From Phycisphaerales bacterium (lineage in GTDB: Bacteria; Planctomycetota; Phycisphaerae; Phycisphaerales; SM1A02), in contig JABDLI010000064.1 of assembly GCA_013003065.1 (NCBI GenBank), forward strand, positions 1 to 38,332: a stretch of 38,332 nucleotides of DNA. Direction: 5' to 3'. Positions 7,151 to 13,473 of the stretch are shown in pieces (the stretch's first letter is position 1; every line of letters begins with the position of its first letter). The position numbers were made by a program, and so were the translations under genes. The notes under the pieces were generated by a model. That model ran no database searches, had not been told where the DNA came from, and was given only the letters and a program-made list of their open reading frames with translations.

Positions 7151-10057
7151 TCACCCCGTCCAGCCGCTCAGCACCACCAGCAGGTCGACGAAGTCCACGA
7201 CCCCGTTTCCATCGAAGTCCGCCGGACACGGATCCGGCGGCGGAAGACACGGACCCCACGCCGCGAGGAGCGCGAGCAGATCGGTGAAGCCGACGGAGCC
7301 GTCGCCGTCAACGTCGCCGGGCACGTCGCCGACCGGGCCGAAGCGGACCGTCGCGAAGATCTGCGACGGGTCGACGGGCGCCGTCACGACGTTCTGACCG
7401 GAGCAGGGATCGAGATCGATGATCAGCAGCCCGCCCGCCACGGTCAGACCGCCTTCCGAGGTCGGGCCGGCGATCGGCGAACCCCGCAGGGCGTCGACGG
7501 AGGCGACGAGCCGGTAGTGCCGGTCGGGCTGCAGCAGGATGTTGGTGGGAACGCCGAGGCGGTGGTTGCGGTTGCTCGCAGGAAGCTCCATGCCGGCGAC
7601 GACGACCGGTTCGACCGGGTTGGTCACGTCCCAGAGCGCGAGGTTGCGTGGCGTGCCGTCACAGCTCGTGCCGGGACGGATGATGCCGTCGACGATGACC
7701 TCCCGGACCCGCAGCGGCGTGGTGGCGTCGCCGGTATCCAGGTCGACCCCCACCCACGCGCCGTTGCCGCCGGCGCCGGAGGGATCATCGAGACCGCCGC
7801 TGGGATCCGGAAGCGCGAGCCCGCCGGCCGCGGTGACGAGGAGGGCGGGATCACCGTCGGGCAGATGCTCTTCACCGTCGATCAGCACTCGGCCGGAGCG
7901 GAACACGATGATCTCACGCTCCGCGAGGTCGGCGAGGTTGACATCACCAAGCGCGGAGTTGACGTGCTTGTCCACTCGGCGGAAGCCTTCGGCCGGCAGG
8001 TTGGGGAAATCGATGATCGCATCGAAGTGGACATCCTCGCCGGGGTCACCCGGCGCCGGATCGGCGGGCAACGCGAAGTGCAGCGTGTATTCGTTCTGGT
8101 TGAGGTACCCGTGACCGCTGGCGACGAACTTCTTGCGTCGCATCGAGGCCGGATCGCCGGCGACGACGAGCTCGACGGACGTCGCATACTCGGTCTCGAG
8201 TCCGGCCGGCACGGTCTCGGAGTCGCGGAGCGTTCGAACCCGCACGTAACGCCGATCGTCCATCGGGGTGGAGCCGTCGTAGAGCGTGTTCTCGTAGAAG
8301 TGTCCGACGTCGAACCAGTTGCCGAGCGCGCAGTCGAGATCACCGTCGCGATCCCAGTCGCCCCACGCCGGCGTTGCCGACGTGATGTGGCCGGCCGGGA
8401 TCGACGTCGAGGCTACGGTGAAGTGACGGTCACCGCCGGTCTCCATGAACATGTTGCGGCGGAAGACCTGTCGCGTCGTGAAGTCGATGTCGCCGTCGTT
8501 GTCCCAGTCCTCGGCCGAGAGACCCAGATTCAAACCGGTGAACGCCGAGTCGATGATGTCCCCGGCGGCGAAGTAGGTGCCGTCACCGCGGGCTTCCCAG
8601 ATCTTCACGCCCGGTCCGGTGTAGACGATGGCGAGGTCGTAATCGCCGTCGAGGTCGTAATCGAACAACGCAGCGCCCTCGTCGAGCTGTGTCGACAAAC
8701 CGATGCCCGAGCCGTTCTCCGTCATGGGGTTGAAGAGCGGCGACCCGAGCGACGAGACGTTCTGGTAGAGCGTGCCGTTGCTGTAGAGATCCATGTCGCC
8801 GTCGAAGTCGACGTCGACGAACTGAGCGCCTTCGGGCCGGGCCGCGCCGGGCGGGTTGTCGAGGCCGACCTCGTCCACCCGTTCGGCGAATCGGTACTCG
8901 CCGCCGCTCTCGCCGAGGTTCTCCAGGAAGAAGTTGCCGGAGTTGTCCCCGATCGTGGGCGGGTAGACGGGAATGAACAAATCCAGGTCGCCGTCGCAGT
9001 CGACGTCGCCCCAGCAATTCGTCTCGGCGTCGGCATTACACAGCGGCGTGTCGACGATCGTCGGATCGACCGCCACGTTGAGAAAGACGCTGTCGCCCAG
9101 GTTCTTCAGGATGTGGCAGCACTGGTCCCCCGCGCAGCAGTTCCGCGACTCCGTGGCCATGTCGAGCAGGCCGTCGTTGTTGTAGTCGCCGAACGAGATG
9201 CTGTAGCGGAACTCGGTGGGGGGCAGCTTGTCGTCGAGGTTTGCGGCCAGCACCCAGTCCGTACCGCCGAGGTTCCGCCAGAGGTTCGCGGACTGAAGCG
9301 CAAAGATGTCGATCCACCCGTCCGCGTCGTAGTCGCCGAACACGATCCCGAACGTATCGCCGACCGGCAGACCCGATGGCCACGATCCGCTGGTCCAGAG
9401 CGACAGCGGGACGTCCACGCCATCACCCGCCGACGCGCCGCCGGACGGGCCGGCACCGGCGTCCCGGTAGGAGAGCGTGAGCGACGCCGAGGCGCCCGGC
9501 AGGAGATTGTCGAGCATCCAAAGCTGACGCGCCACGTCGTCGGGGGCCTTCGTCAGGTCGGGGAGATCCCTCGGGAACGTCCAGCCCGTCGTCGGCGGCA
9601 CCCGCCACTCGCGAGAGTAATACAGGTCGGTGACGGGGGCCGCCCCGCGATTCGTGAGCGTGACGGTGACGTGCAGCAAGGTGCCGGTCGCGTCGAACCG
9701 CATGAACGACTCCATCTCGATCGCCTCGTGCCGCACCACGGCAACGGCCGTGGCAGCGCCGGCCGAGAACGACACCGGCGTGACCACGGGCCGCTCATCC
9801 CACGCCGGCTCGCTGCCGGGCGCCACGGCCGCAAAGGTCGCGCCACCGGTCCGGAAGGAGACACCGTACCACTCACCACTCCCGGCTCCGACCGTCAACA
9901 GCGGACCGTCAACGTGCTGCAGCCCCGCCTCCGGTCGTTTCGTGATCACCCCAAACTCGTTGAGACCGACCCGAAAGTGATCGGACCCGATCTCGCTGGC
10001 GTCGGTGGGGACGGTCAGGGCGAGAACGAACGGAACGCAGCAGACGGTACGGATCAT
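7151..10057 (-). CDS. Secreted FG-GAP/VCBS-repeat protein with C-terminal dockerin-like repeats
   Basis: 968-aa protein, predicted exported: the short hydrophobic N-terminus MIRTVCCVPFVLALTVPTDA looks like a signal peptide. Residues about 240-575 hold at least seven calcium-loop motifs of the form DxDxDGxxD (DYDADGWID, DYNNDGLLD, DVDCDGDLD, DVDFDGDMD, DYDLDGDYD, DWDNDGDID, DWDRDGDLD), as in FG-GAP beta-propellers. A double cysteine pair, CCAGDQCC, sits in the second blade. The region from about 640 to 900 looks beta-rich but is not recognised. The end carries two dockerin-type EF-hand repeats, GDVDGDGSVGFTDLLALL..WG and ADFDGNGVVDFVDLLVVL..W, typical of Phycisphaerales surface proteins. GGAG lies about 9 nt before ATG 10057. 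Role probably surface adhesion or binding; no enzyme motif seen. Confidence 0.85.
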   Translation of the reverse strand: MIRTVCCVPFVLALTVPTDASEIGSDHFRVGLNEFGVITKRPEAGLQHVDGPLLTVGAGSGEWYGVSFRTGGATFAAVAPGSEPAWDERPVVTPVSFSAGAATAVAVVRHEAIEMESFMRFDATGTLLHVTVTLTNRGAAPVTDLYYSREWRVPPTTGWTFPRDLPDLTKAPDDVARQLWMLDNLLPGASASLTLSYRDAGAGPSGGASAGDGVDVPLSLWTSGSWPSGLPVGDTFGIVFGDYDADGWIDIFALQSANLWRNLGGTDWVLAANLDDKLPPTEFRYSISFGDYNNDGLLDMATESRNCCAGDQCCHILKNLGDSVFLNVAVDPTIVDTPLCNADAETNCWGDVDCDGDLDLFIPVYPPTIGDNSGNFFLENLGESGGEYRFAERVDEVGLDNPPGAARPEGAQFVDVDFDGDMDLYSNGTLYQNVSSLGSPLFNPMTENGSGIGLSTQLDEGAALFDYDLDGDYDLAIVYTGPGVKIWEARGDGTYFAAGDIIDSAFTGLNLGLSAEDWDNDGDIDFTTRQVFRRNMFMETGGDRHFTVASTSIPAGHITSATPAWGDWDRDGDLDCALGNWFDVGHFYENTLYDGSTPMDDRRYVRVRTLRDSETVPAGLETEYATSVELVVAGDPASMRRKKFVASGHGYLNQNEYTLHFALPADPAPGDPGEDVHFDAIIDFPNLPAEGFRRVDKHVNSALGDVNLADLAEREIIVFRSGRVLIDGEEHLPDGDPALLVTAAGGLALPDPSGGLDDPSGAGGNGAWVGVDLDTGDATTPLRVREVIVDGIIRPGTSCDGTPRNLALWDVTNPVEPVVVAGMELPASNRNHRLGVPTNILLQPDRHYRLVASVDALRGSPIAGPTSEGGLTVAGGLLIIDLDPCSGQNVVTAPVDPSQIFATVRFGPVGDVPGDVDGDGSVGFTDLLALLAAWGPCLPPPDPCPADFDGNGVVDFVDLLVVLSGWTG

Positions 10058-10181
10058 TTCTCGACTCCGGTGGGTTGCGTGTACGCGGCCGTTTCACGAT
10101 AGCGGACGTGCGGGATGGAGGGGGCGGAATCCAGGGGGAACGATCGGCCTGTTCGCCGGGCGTTCGTGTGCGAGGACCGAA

Positions 10182-10205
10182 CGCGGACACGGACGCGGAC
10201 ACGGG
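10182..10205. repeat. Short C[A/G]CGGN hexamer run, 4 units
   Basis: CGCGGA, CACGGA, CGCGGA, CACGGG in uninterrupted phase. It is the same degenerate hexamer as the 21-unit array at 7011-7136. The FG-GAP gene therefore has this microsatellite both downstream of its stop and upstream of its start. Confidence 0.75.
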
Positions 10206-10278
10206 AGCGCTCGCTCGCGCTCGCGGTGCGTCAGCGCAAACGCGCCCATCGCGCAATCCCCCGACCCAACCTGCCCGA

Positions 10279-10296
10279 GGCGGCATGGACGCCGCC
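10279..10296. repeat. Small hairpin, 6-bp stem
   Basis: GGCGGC-ATGGAC-GCCGCC. First member of the hairpin series in this spacer; its loop resembles the AGGAC/AGGAT loops of the later ones. Confidence 0.55.
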
Positions 10297-10372
10297 GGTC
10301 CCCACGCAGCCTGCACCCGCCGGAGGCGGTGCGAAAAATAGTCCGAACCCACGCTGAAACATCCAGACGCGA

Positions 10373-10389
10373 GCCCGCAGGATGCGGGC
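10373..10389. repeat. Small hairpin with AGGAT loop
   Basis: GCCCGC-AGGAT-GCGGGC, a perfect 6-bp stem around a 5-nt loop. Confidence 0.7.
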
Positions 10390-10422
10390 GGTGTATTTGG
10401 GCGTCGGGGCCGGTTTGTGCTT

Positions 10423-10439
10423 CGCCGCAGGATGCGGCG
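10423..10439. repeat. Small hairpin with AGGAT loop
   Basis: CGCCGC-AGGAT-GCGGCG, a perfect 6-bp stem with the same loop as the hairpin 50 bp upstream but a compensated, different stem sequence. Confidence 0.7.
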
Positions 10440-10501
10440 GATCGTGCGTGGGTCGGTTGAGCGCCGGACGACTCAGCGTACAACGTGCGGTTTCTGAGGC
10501 C

Positions 10502-10570
10502 GAGGGCGGCAGGACGCCGCCCGTGGATGCGCAGGGCGTCCGGAGGTCACCGGCGTGTTTGCGCGGTTGG
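10502..10570. repeat. Direct repeat, copy A
   Basis: It begins GAGGGCGGCAGGACGCCG, contains the 16-mer CGTCCGGAGGTCACCG (10537-10552) and ends TGCGCGGTTGG. Copy B at 10701-10758 has the same three blocks in the same order with small deletions. The two copies flank the GGAATG-type array. Confidence 0.75.
10504..10522. repeat. Small hairpin with AGGAC loop
   Basis: GGGCGGC-AGGAC-GCCGCCC, a perfect 7-bp stem. It forms the left end of direct-repeat copy A. A diverged copy with a 4-bp stem (CGGC-AGGAC-GCCG, 10706-10718) opens copy B. Confidence 0.7.
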
Positions 10571-10573
10571 AGG

Positions 10574-10663
10574 AGAATTGGATTTGGAATGGGAATGGGA
10601 ATGGGAAGGGGAAGTGGAATTGGAATGGGAATTGGAATGGGAAGGCGAAGTGGAATTGGACCC
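10574..10663. repeat. Purine-rich hexamer array GGAA[T/G][G/T]
   Basis: Fifteen hexamers in fixed phase; GGAATG, GGAATT, GGAAGG and GGAAGT account for twelve of the core units. Strongly strand-asymmetric (G and A on plus, C and T on minus) and locally much lower in GC than the surroundings. Irregular GGA-rich sequence continues to about 10700. Confidence 0.85.
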
Positions 10664-10700
10664 GGAGAACGGGGACCCGGGGAATCTGAATTGGAATTCG

Positions 10701-10758
10701 GAGGGCGGCAGGACGCCGTGGAAGCACAGGACGTCCGGAGGTCACCGTGCGCGGTTGG
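10701..10758. repeat. Direct repeat, copy B
   Basis: Diverged second copy of 10502-10570, including an identical 16-mer CGTCCGGAGGTCACCG at 10732-10747 and the terminal TGCGCGGTTGG. It is shorter than copy A by short deletions near the hairpin and before the terminal block. Confidence 0.75.
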
Positions 10759-10775
10759 GGCATCCAGCCGGTCCG

Positions 10776-11114
10776 TCATCGACGTGTCCCCGATCCGTGG
10801 ATCACCCGCGGACGCCAACGGAATCGCTTCAGATCGATCCGCCCGTTCGCTTCGAATCGAACGCCTTCCGCGACCAGCCTCTCCTGCTGGCCGTGGTCGT
10901 CGCCGGTCTGCGTCCGCACGCTGACTGCTCCCTGCGCGTTGACGACCCGGTGCCACGGCACCCGATCGTCCTCGAGCGCGCTCAACGCGTACCCGACCTG
11001 GCGGGCGTGCGGGCCAAGGCCCGCGAGCTCGGCGATCTGGCCGTAGGTCGCCACGCGACCACGCGGGATGCGGCGAACGACGGCGTAGACACGAGCGTTG
11101 CGACCTGGCGGCAC
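10776..11114 (-). CDS. atl: Alkyltransferase-like (ATL) protein, MGMT family without the acceptor cysteine
   Basis: 112-aa DNA-binding protein of the O6-alkylguanine-DNA alkyltransferase family. RVYAVVRRIPRGRVATYGQIAELAG holds the helix-turn-helix and GRVATYGQ motif of MGMT. The acceptor motif PCHRVV reads PWHRVV, the Trp-for-Cys change that defines ATL proteins (E. coli YbaZ, S. pombe Atl1). ATLs cannot demethylate but bind O6-alkylguanine, flip it and hand the lesion to nucleotide excision repair. Length and lack of an N-terminal domain fit ATLs. The start is GTG 11114. A 19-bp palindrome lies 13 bp upstream. Confidence 0.9.
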   Translation of the reverse strand: MPPGRNARVYAVVRRIPRGRVATYGQIAELAGLGPHARQVGYALSALEDDRVPWHRVVNAQGAVSVRTQTGDDHGQQERLVAEGVRFEANGRIDLKRFRWRPRVIHGSGTRR

Positions 11115-11127
11115 GGTGAAGCGTCCT

Positions 11128-11146
11128 GGGTACGCTCAGCGTACCC
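11128..11146. promoter_or_regulatory. 19-bp perfect palindrome upstream of atl
   Basis: GGGTACGCT-C-AGCGTACCC, two perfect 9-bp arms around one base. It lies between the stop of the minus-strand pseudopilin gene (11168) and the atl start (11114). There is no T-run, so a classical terminator is unlikely; an operator for a dimeric repressor is the better guess. The bound protein is unknown. Confidence 0.5.
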
Positions 11147-11167
11147 GACGCTCGCCGCGGGCGGGTC

Positions 11168-11647
11168 TCACTGGATCGTCGAACGGCCCGAATACGGATC
11201 GACCACGACGGTCTCCGTGATGCCTCCCGCCCGGATCACGATCGTGCCGGCGCTGTCCGGCACTCCGTAGGCGTCGAAGACGATGTCCGTCGCCGCATCA
11301 CTCGCGTCGATCGGATTGTCACAGACCGCCGAATCCAGTCCGGCGAGATACGGGGCATCGGCGAGCTTCACGGTCACGTTCTGGGCGACGGTGATTCCCT
11401 GCACAGTGTAAGCGTCCTTCGTCAGATCGAACGCGATCTGCTTGGCCACACCGGTCGCCCGCGCTCGTTTGCGGGTGGCCTCCAGATCACCGACAACCCG
11501 CCGAGCCGCGGACTCCGCGCGAAACCGCTCGAGGGATACCACGTACCGTGGCGCCGCAATCGCGAAGAGCGTCGATGCGATGAGAAGCGTGATGACGATC
11601 TCGAGCATCGAGAACGCGCGCCGGCCCGGCCGGACGGGGGTAGCCAT
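11168..11647 (-). CDS. Prepilin-like protein, FimT/GspH type
   Basis: 159-aa predicted minor pseudopilin of a type II secretion or type IV pilus-like machine. A basic leader is followed by RRAFSMLEIVITLLIASTLFAIAAP: a prepilin peptidase site with Ala at -1, Phe at +1 and Glu at +5, then the hydrophobic helix. The rest is a beta-rich head, with AARRVVGDLEATRKRARATG as in FimT/GspH. The ORF track starts at 11761, but ATG 11647 puts the leader at normal length. A 12-bp palindrome, TTGCGCGCGCAA, lies 11 bp upstream (11659-11670). It is divergent from the three-gene pseudopilin unit that begins at 11920. Confidence 0.85.
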   Translation of the reverse strand: MATPVRPGRRAFSMLEIVITLLIASTLFAIAAPRYVVSLERFRAESAARRVVGDLEATRKRARATGVAKQIAFDLTKDAYTVQGITVAQNVTVKLADAPYLAGLDSAVCDNPIDASDAATDIVFDAYGVPDSAGTIVIRAGGITETVVVDPYSGRSTIQ

Positions 11648-11919
11648 GCGTCGGAGGGTTGCGCGCGCAAAGAGTCTCACGCGAAGGGAATCGGCTCGGC
11701 GGTTCCCCCGGCCCCGGTCGCGCTGATCCACGCGGACGGCAACGGGAACGGTGGTCCGCACAAGCGGCGCAGATGCATCGAACCAAGCCCGTTATCGGGC
11801 CGCGACCGGAGATCCCTTTCAATGGGGACGCCCCCATCGTCGATGAAGGCCCAGGACACCGCAGCAACGGTTCACAATTGTCACTTCAACTTCCATCGAT
11901 GGGTCGCTATCGCTGCGTC
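11648..11919. promoter_or_regulatory. Divergent spacer between pseudopilin genes
   Basis: 272 bp with no gene I can support. It should hold both promoters. It contains perfect palindromes TTGCGCGCGCAA (11659-11670), ACAATTGT (11874-11881) and CCATCGATGG (11893-11902). TTGTCA at 11878 could be a -35, but no good -10 lies at 16-18 nt. No confident promoter call. Confidence 0.35.
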
Positions 11920-13473
11920 ATGAGAAACCGCACGCGTCATCGCGCATCGCGCGCTCGTCACGGGTTCACGCTCATCGAGCTGATCCTCGCGACCGGGATC
12001 ACGACGCTGCTCGTCGGTGGTCTGGCCTCAGCCATCCTGCTCGCGACCCGATCGATCGACACGGGCGTGTCACCGGTTGCCGACACCCGCTCGGCCAACG
12101 ACACGCTGGACTGGATCGAGACGGACCTCGCGTTCGCCACGACGGCCGAGACATCGCCGCACGAACTGGCGCTCACCGTCCCCGACCGCAATGACGCGGA
12201 CCTCCTTCCCGAGACGATCGTCTACCGGTGGTCGGGGATCCCGGGCGATCCCCTCCTCCGCCGGTACAACGCCGACCCGGAGGTCACGATCGCGTCGGCG
12301 GTGACCGACCTGGAGTTCTTCCCGCCCACCAGGACCACCGAGCCGTCGCAGGTACCGCCGGCGCTCGATCCCAGCTCCTGGGGATACTTCGGCGGCGACG
12401 ACGGCATTCTGAACGCCGCCGTGCTCATGGTGATCACCGACGCCGCCTCGCCCTCGCTGCAGTCGGTGCAGCGGCAATCGATGCTCGAGTCGTGGTCGGC
12501 GGTGGTCACGCTGATCTCCGCGAACGCCACCAAGGCGAGTTTCGATGCGGCGATCGCGGCGGCCGACGTCGTCTACATCACGCAGGAGTGCGACGAGCTG
12601 GAGATCGGCAACAAGCTCAGGGACGCACCGATCGGGGTCGTCAGCGAGCCGACGCGTTTGCACGACGAACAGGGCTTCGCCACGACGGCCGACACGCGAT
12701 CCCAGGCCGCCGTCTCGATCATCGACACGACGCACGATATCACCGCCGGGATGGCGACGGGCAACATGACGGTCCAGGACGCCGCCCGCAAGCTCACGCG
12801 GTTGCAGGACGATCTCGCCGTGTCGTTGGTGACCCTCGGCGAGGTCTCGGGCGACCCCGCGCTCGCGCTCCTCGAGAGCGGCGGAATTCGGGAGGATTCG
12901 ACGACAAGCCCGAGCCGGCGTGTGAACCTGCCGTTCGGCGGCAGCGACTTCGATTTCGATCTGCTGAACGCGAACGGGCTCGCGCTCGTGCGGCGGTCCC
13001 TGGAGTGGGCGTCGGAACGTGTCATCTCGAAGCAATTCGGCCACACCGACATCTACACGACCGCCGCGACCAACGTGGAGAAGACGCAAGTCGGAACGCT
13101 CGCCAATCTGCCCGAGGATGGGATCGTCTCGAGCATCAGCGCATACGTCGATCCCGCCGGCAAGAAGATGCGGCTCGCCGTCTACGACGACACCGGTGGC
13201 GAGCCGGGGACGCTGCTCGTCGAGAGCGAGGTCGTTCAGCTCAGCGGGCTCGGATGGAAGACGCTGCCGATCAAACCGACCCTTCTCCCCGCGGGCGACT
13301 ACTGGCTCGCTCTCGTCTTCGAGCGGAACAACCAGTTCTATTACCACGGTGCTCCCGGCGAGCTTCGCTACGCCGATCACAATGCTCTGGATGGATTCCG
13401 CGAGACCTGGGGCATGCCCAGCGACTCGTTCAACGTGAGCGCTTCGATCCATGCAACGTACACGCCCAACTGA
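11920..13473 (+). CDS. Large multidomain prepilin-like protein (GspJ-like N-terminus)
   Basis: 517-aa protein with a textbook type III signal, RHGFTLIELILATGITTLLVGG (Gly -1, Phe +1, Glu +5), at about residues 14-35. The next 130 residues look like a GspJ/PilW-type pilin head. From about 165 to 345 comes an inserted alpha/beta region: AVLMVITDAASPS, a SMLESWSAVVTLISAN segment, AAADVVYITQECDE and PIGVVSEPTRLHDEQGF. These alternating strand/helix signatures resemble flavodoxin- or class I amidotransferase-like folds, though no catalytic triad is clear. The last 140 residues are beta-rich (SISAYVDPAGKKMRLAVYDD), a jelly-roll-like module. Typical GspJ is about 200 aa. The ORF track start (11659) is rejected; ATG 11899 is an alternative. 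It overlaps the next gene by 23 bp. Confidence 0.82.
   Translation: MRNRTRHRASRARHGFTLIELILATGITTLLVGGLASAILLATRSIDTGVSPVADTRSANDTLDWIETDLAFATTAETSPHELALTVPDRNDADLLPETIVYRWSGIPGDPLLRRYNADPEVTIASAVTDLEFFPPTRTTEPSQVPPALDPSSWGYFGGDDGILNAAVLMVITDAASPSLQSVQRQSMLESWSAVVTLISANATKASFDAAIAAADVVYITQECDELEIGNKLRDAPIGVVSEPTRLHDEQGFATTADTRSQAAVSIIDTTHDITAGMATGNMTVQDAARKLTRLQDDLAVSLVTLGEVSGDPALALLESGGIREDSTTSPSRRVNLPFGGSDFDFDLLNANGLALVRRSLEWASERVISKQFGHTDIYTTAATNVEKTQVGTLANLPEDGIVSSISAYVDPAGKKMRLAVYDDTGGEPGTLLVESEVVQLSGLGWKTLPIKPTLLPAGDYWLALVFERNNQFYYHGAPGELRYADHNALDGFRETWGMPSDSFNVSASIHATYTPN

Larger units (their letters stand above)
10058..10775. other. 718-bp non-coding, repeat-rich spacer
   Basis: No convincing gene on either strand. 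It contains, from left to right, the upstream region of the FG-GAP gene, a short four-unit C[A/G]CGGN hexamer run, a series of small GC-rich hairpins, two diverged copies of a direct repeat, and between those copies a purine-rich period-6 array. The overlapping ORFs in the track (for example 10231-10956 minus) merely translate these repeats, giving PIPIPIP and similar strings. The parts are annotated separately. Confidence 0.8.

Noticed and set aside
7151-7320. Dockerin repeats as evidence for a cellulosome
   Set aside because: Paired EF-hand repeats of this type are widespread on planctomycete surface proteins; no cohesin, scaffoldin or glycoside hydrolase is present.
6242-10102. 1286-aa plus-strand ORF
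   Set aside because: Antisense to the FG-GAP and GT2 genes. Long antisense frames are expected at this GC content, and its odd TRTRTR stretch is just the hexamer array translated.
10231-10956. 241-aa minus-strand ORF with a PIPIPIPLP stretch
   Set aside because: Consists of translated hairpins, direct repeats and the hexamer array, and runs into the atl gene in another frame.
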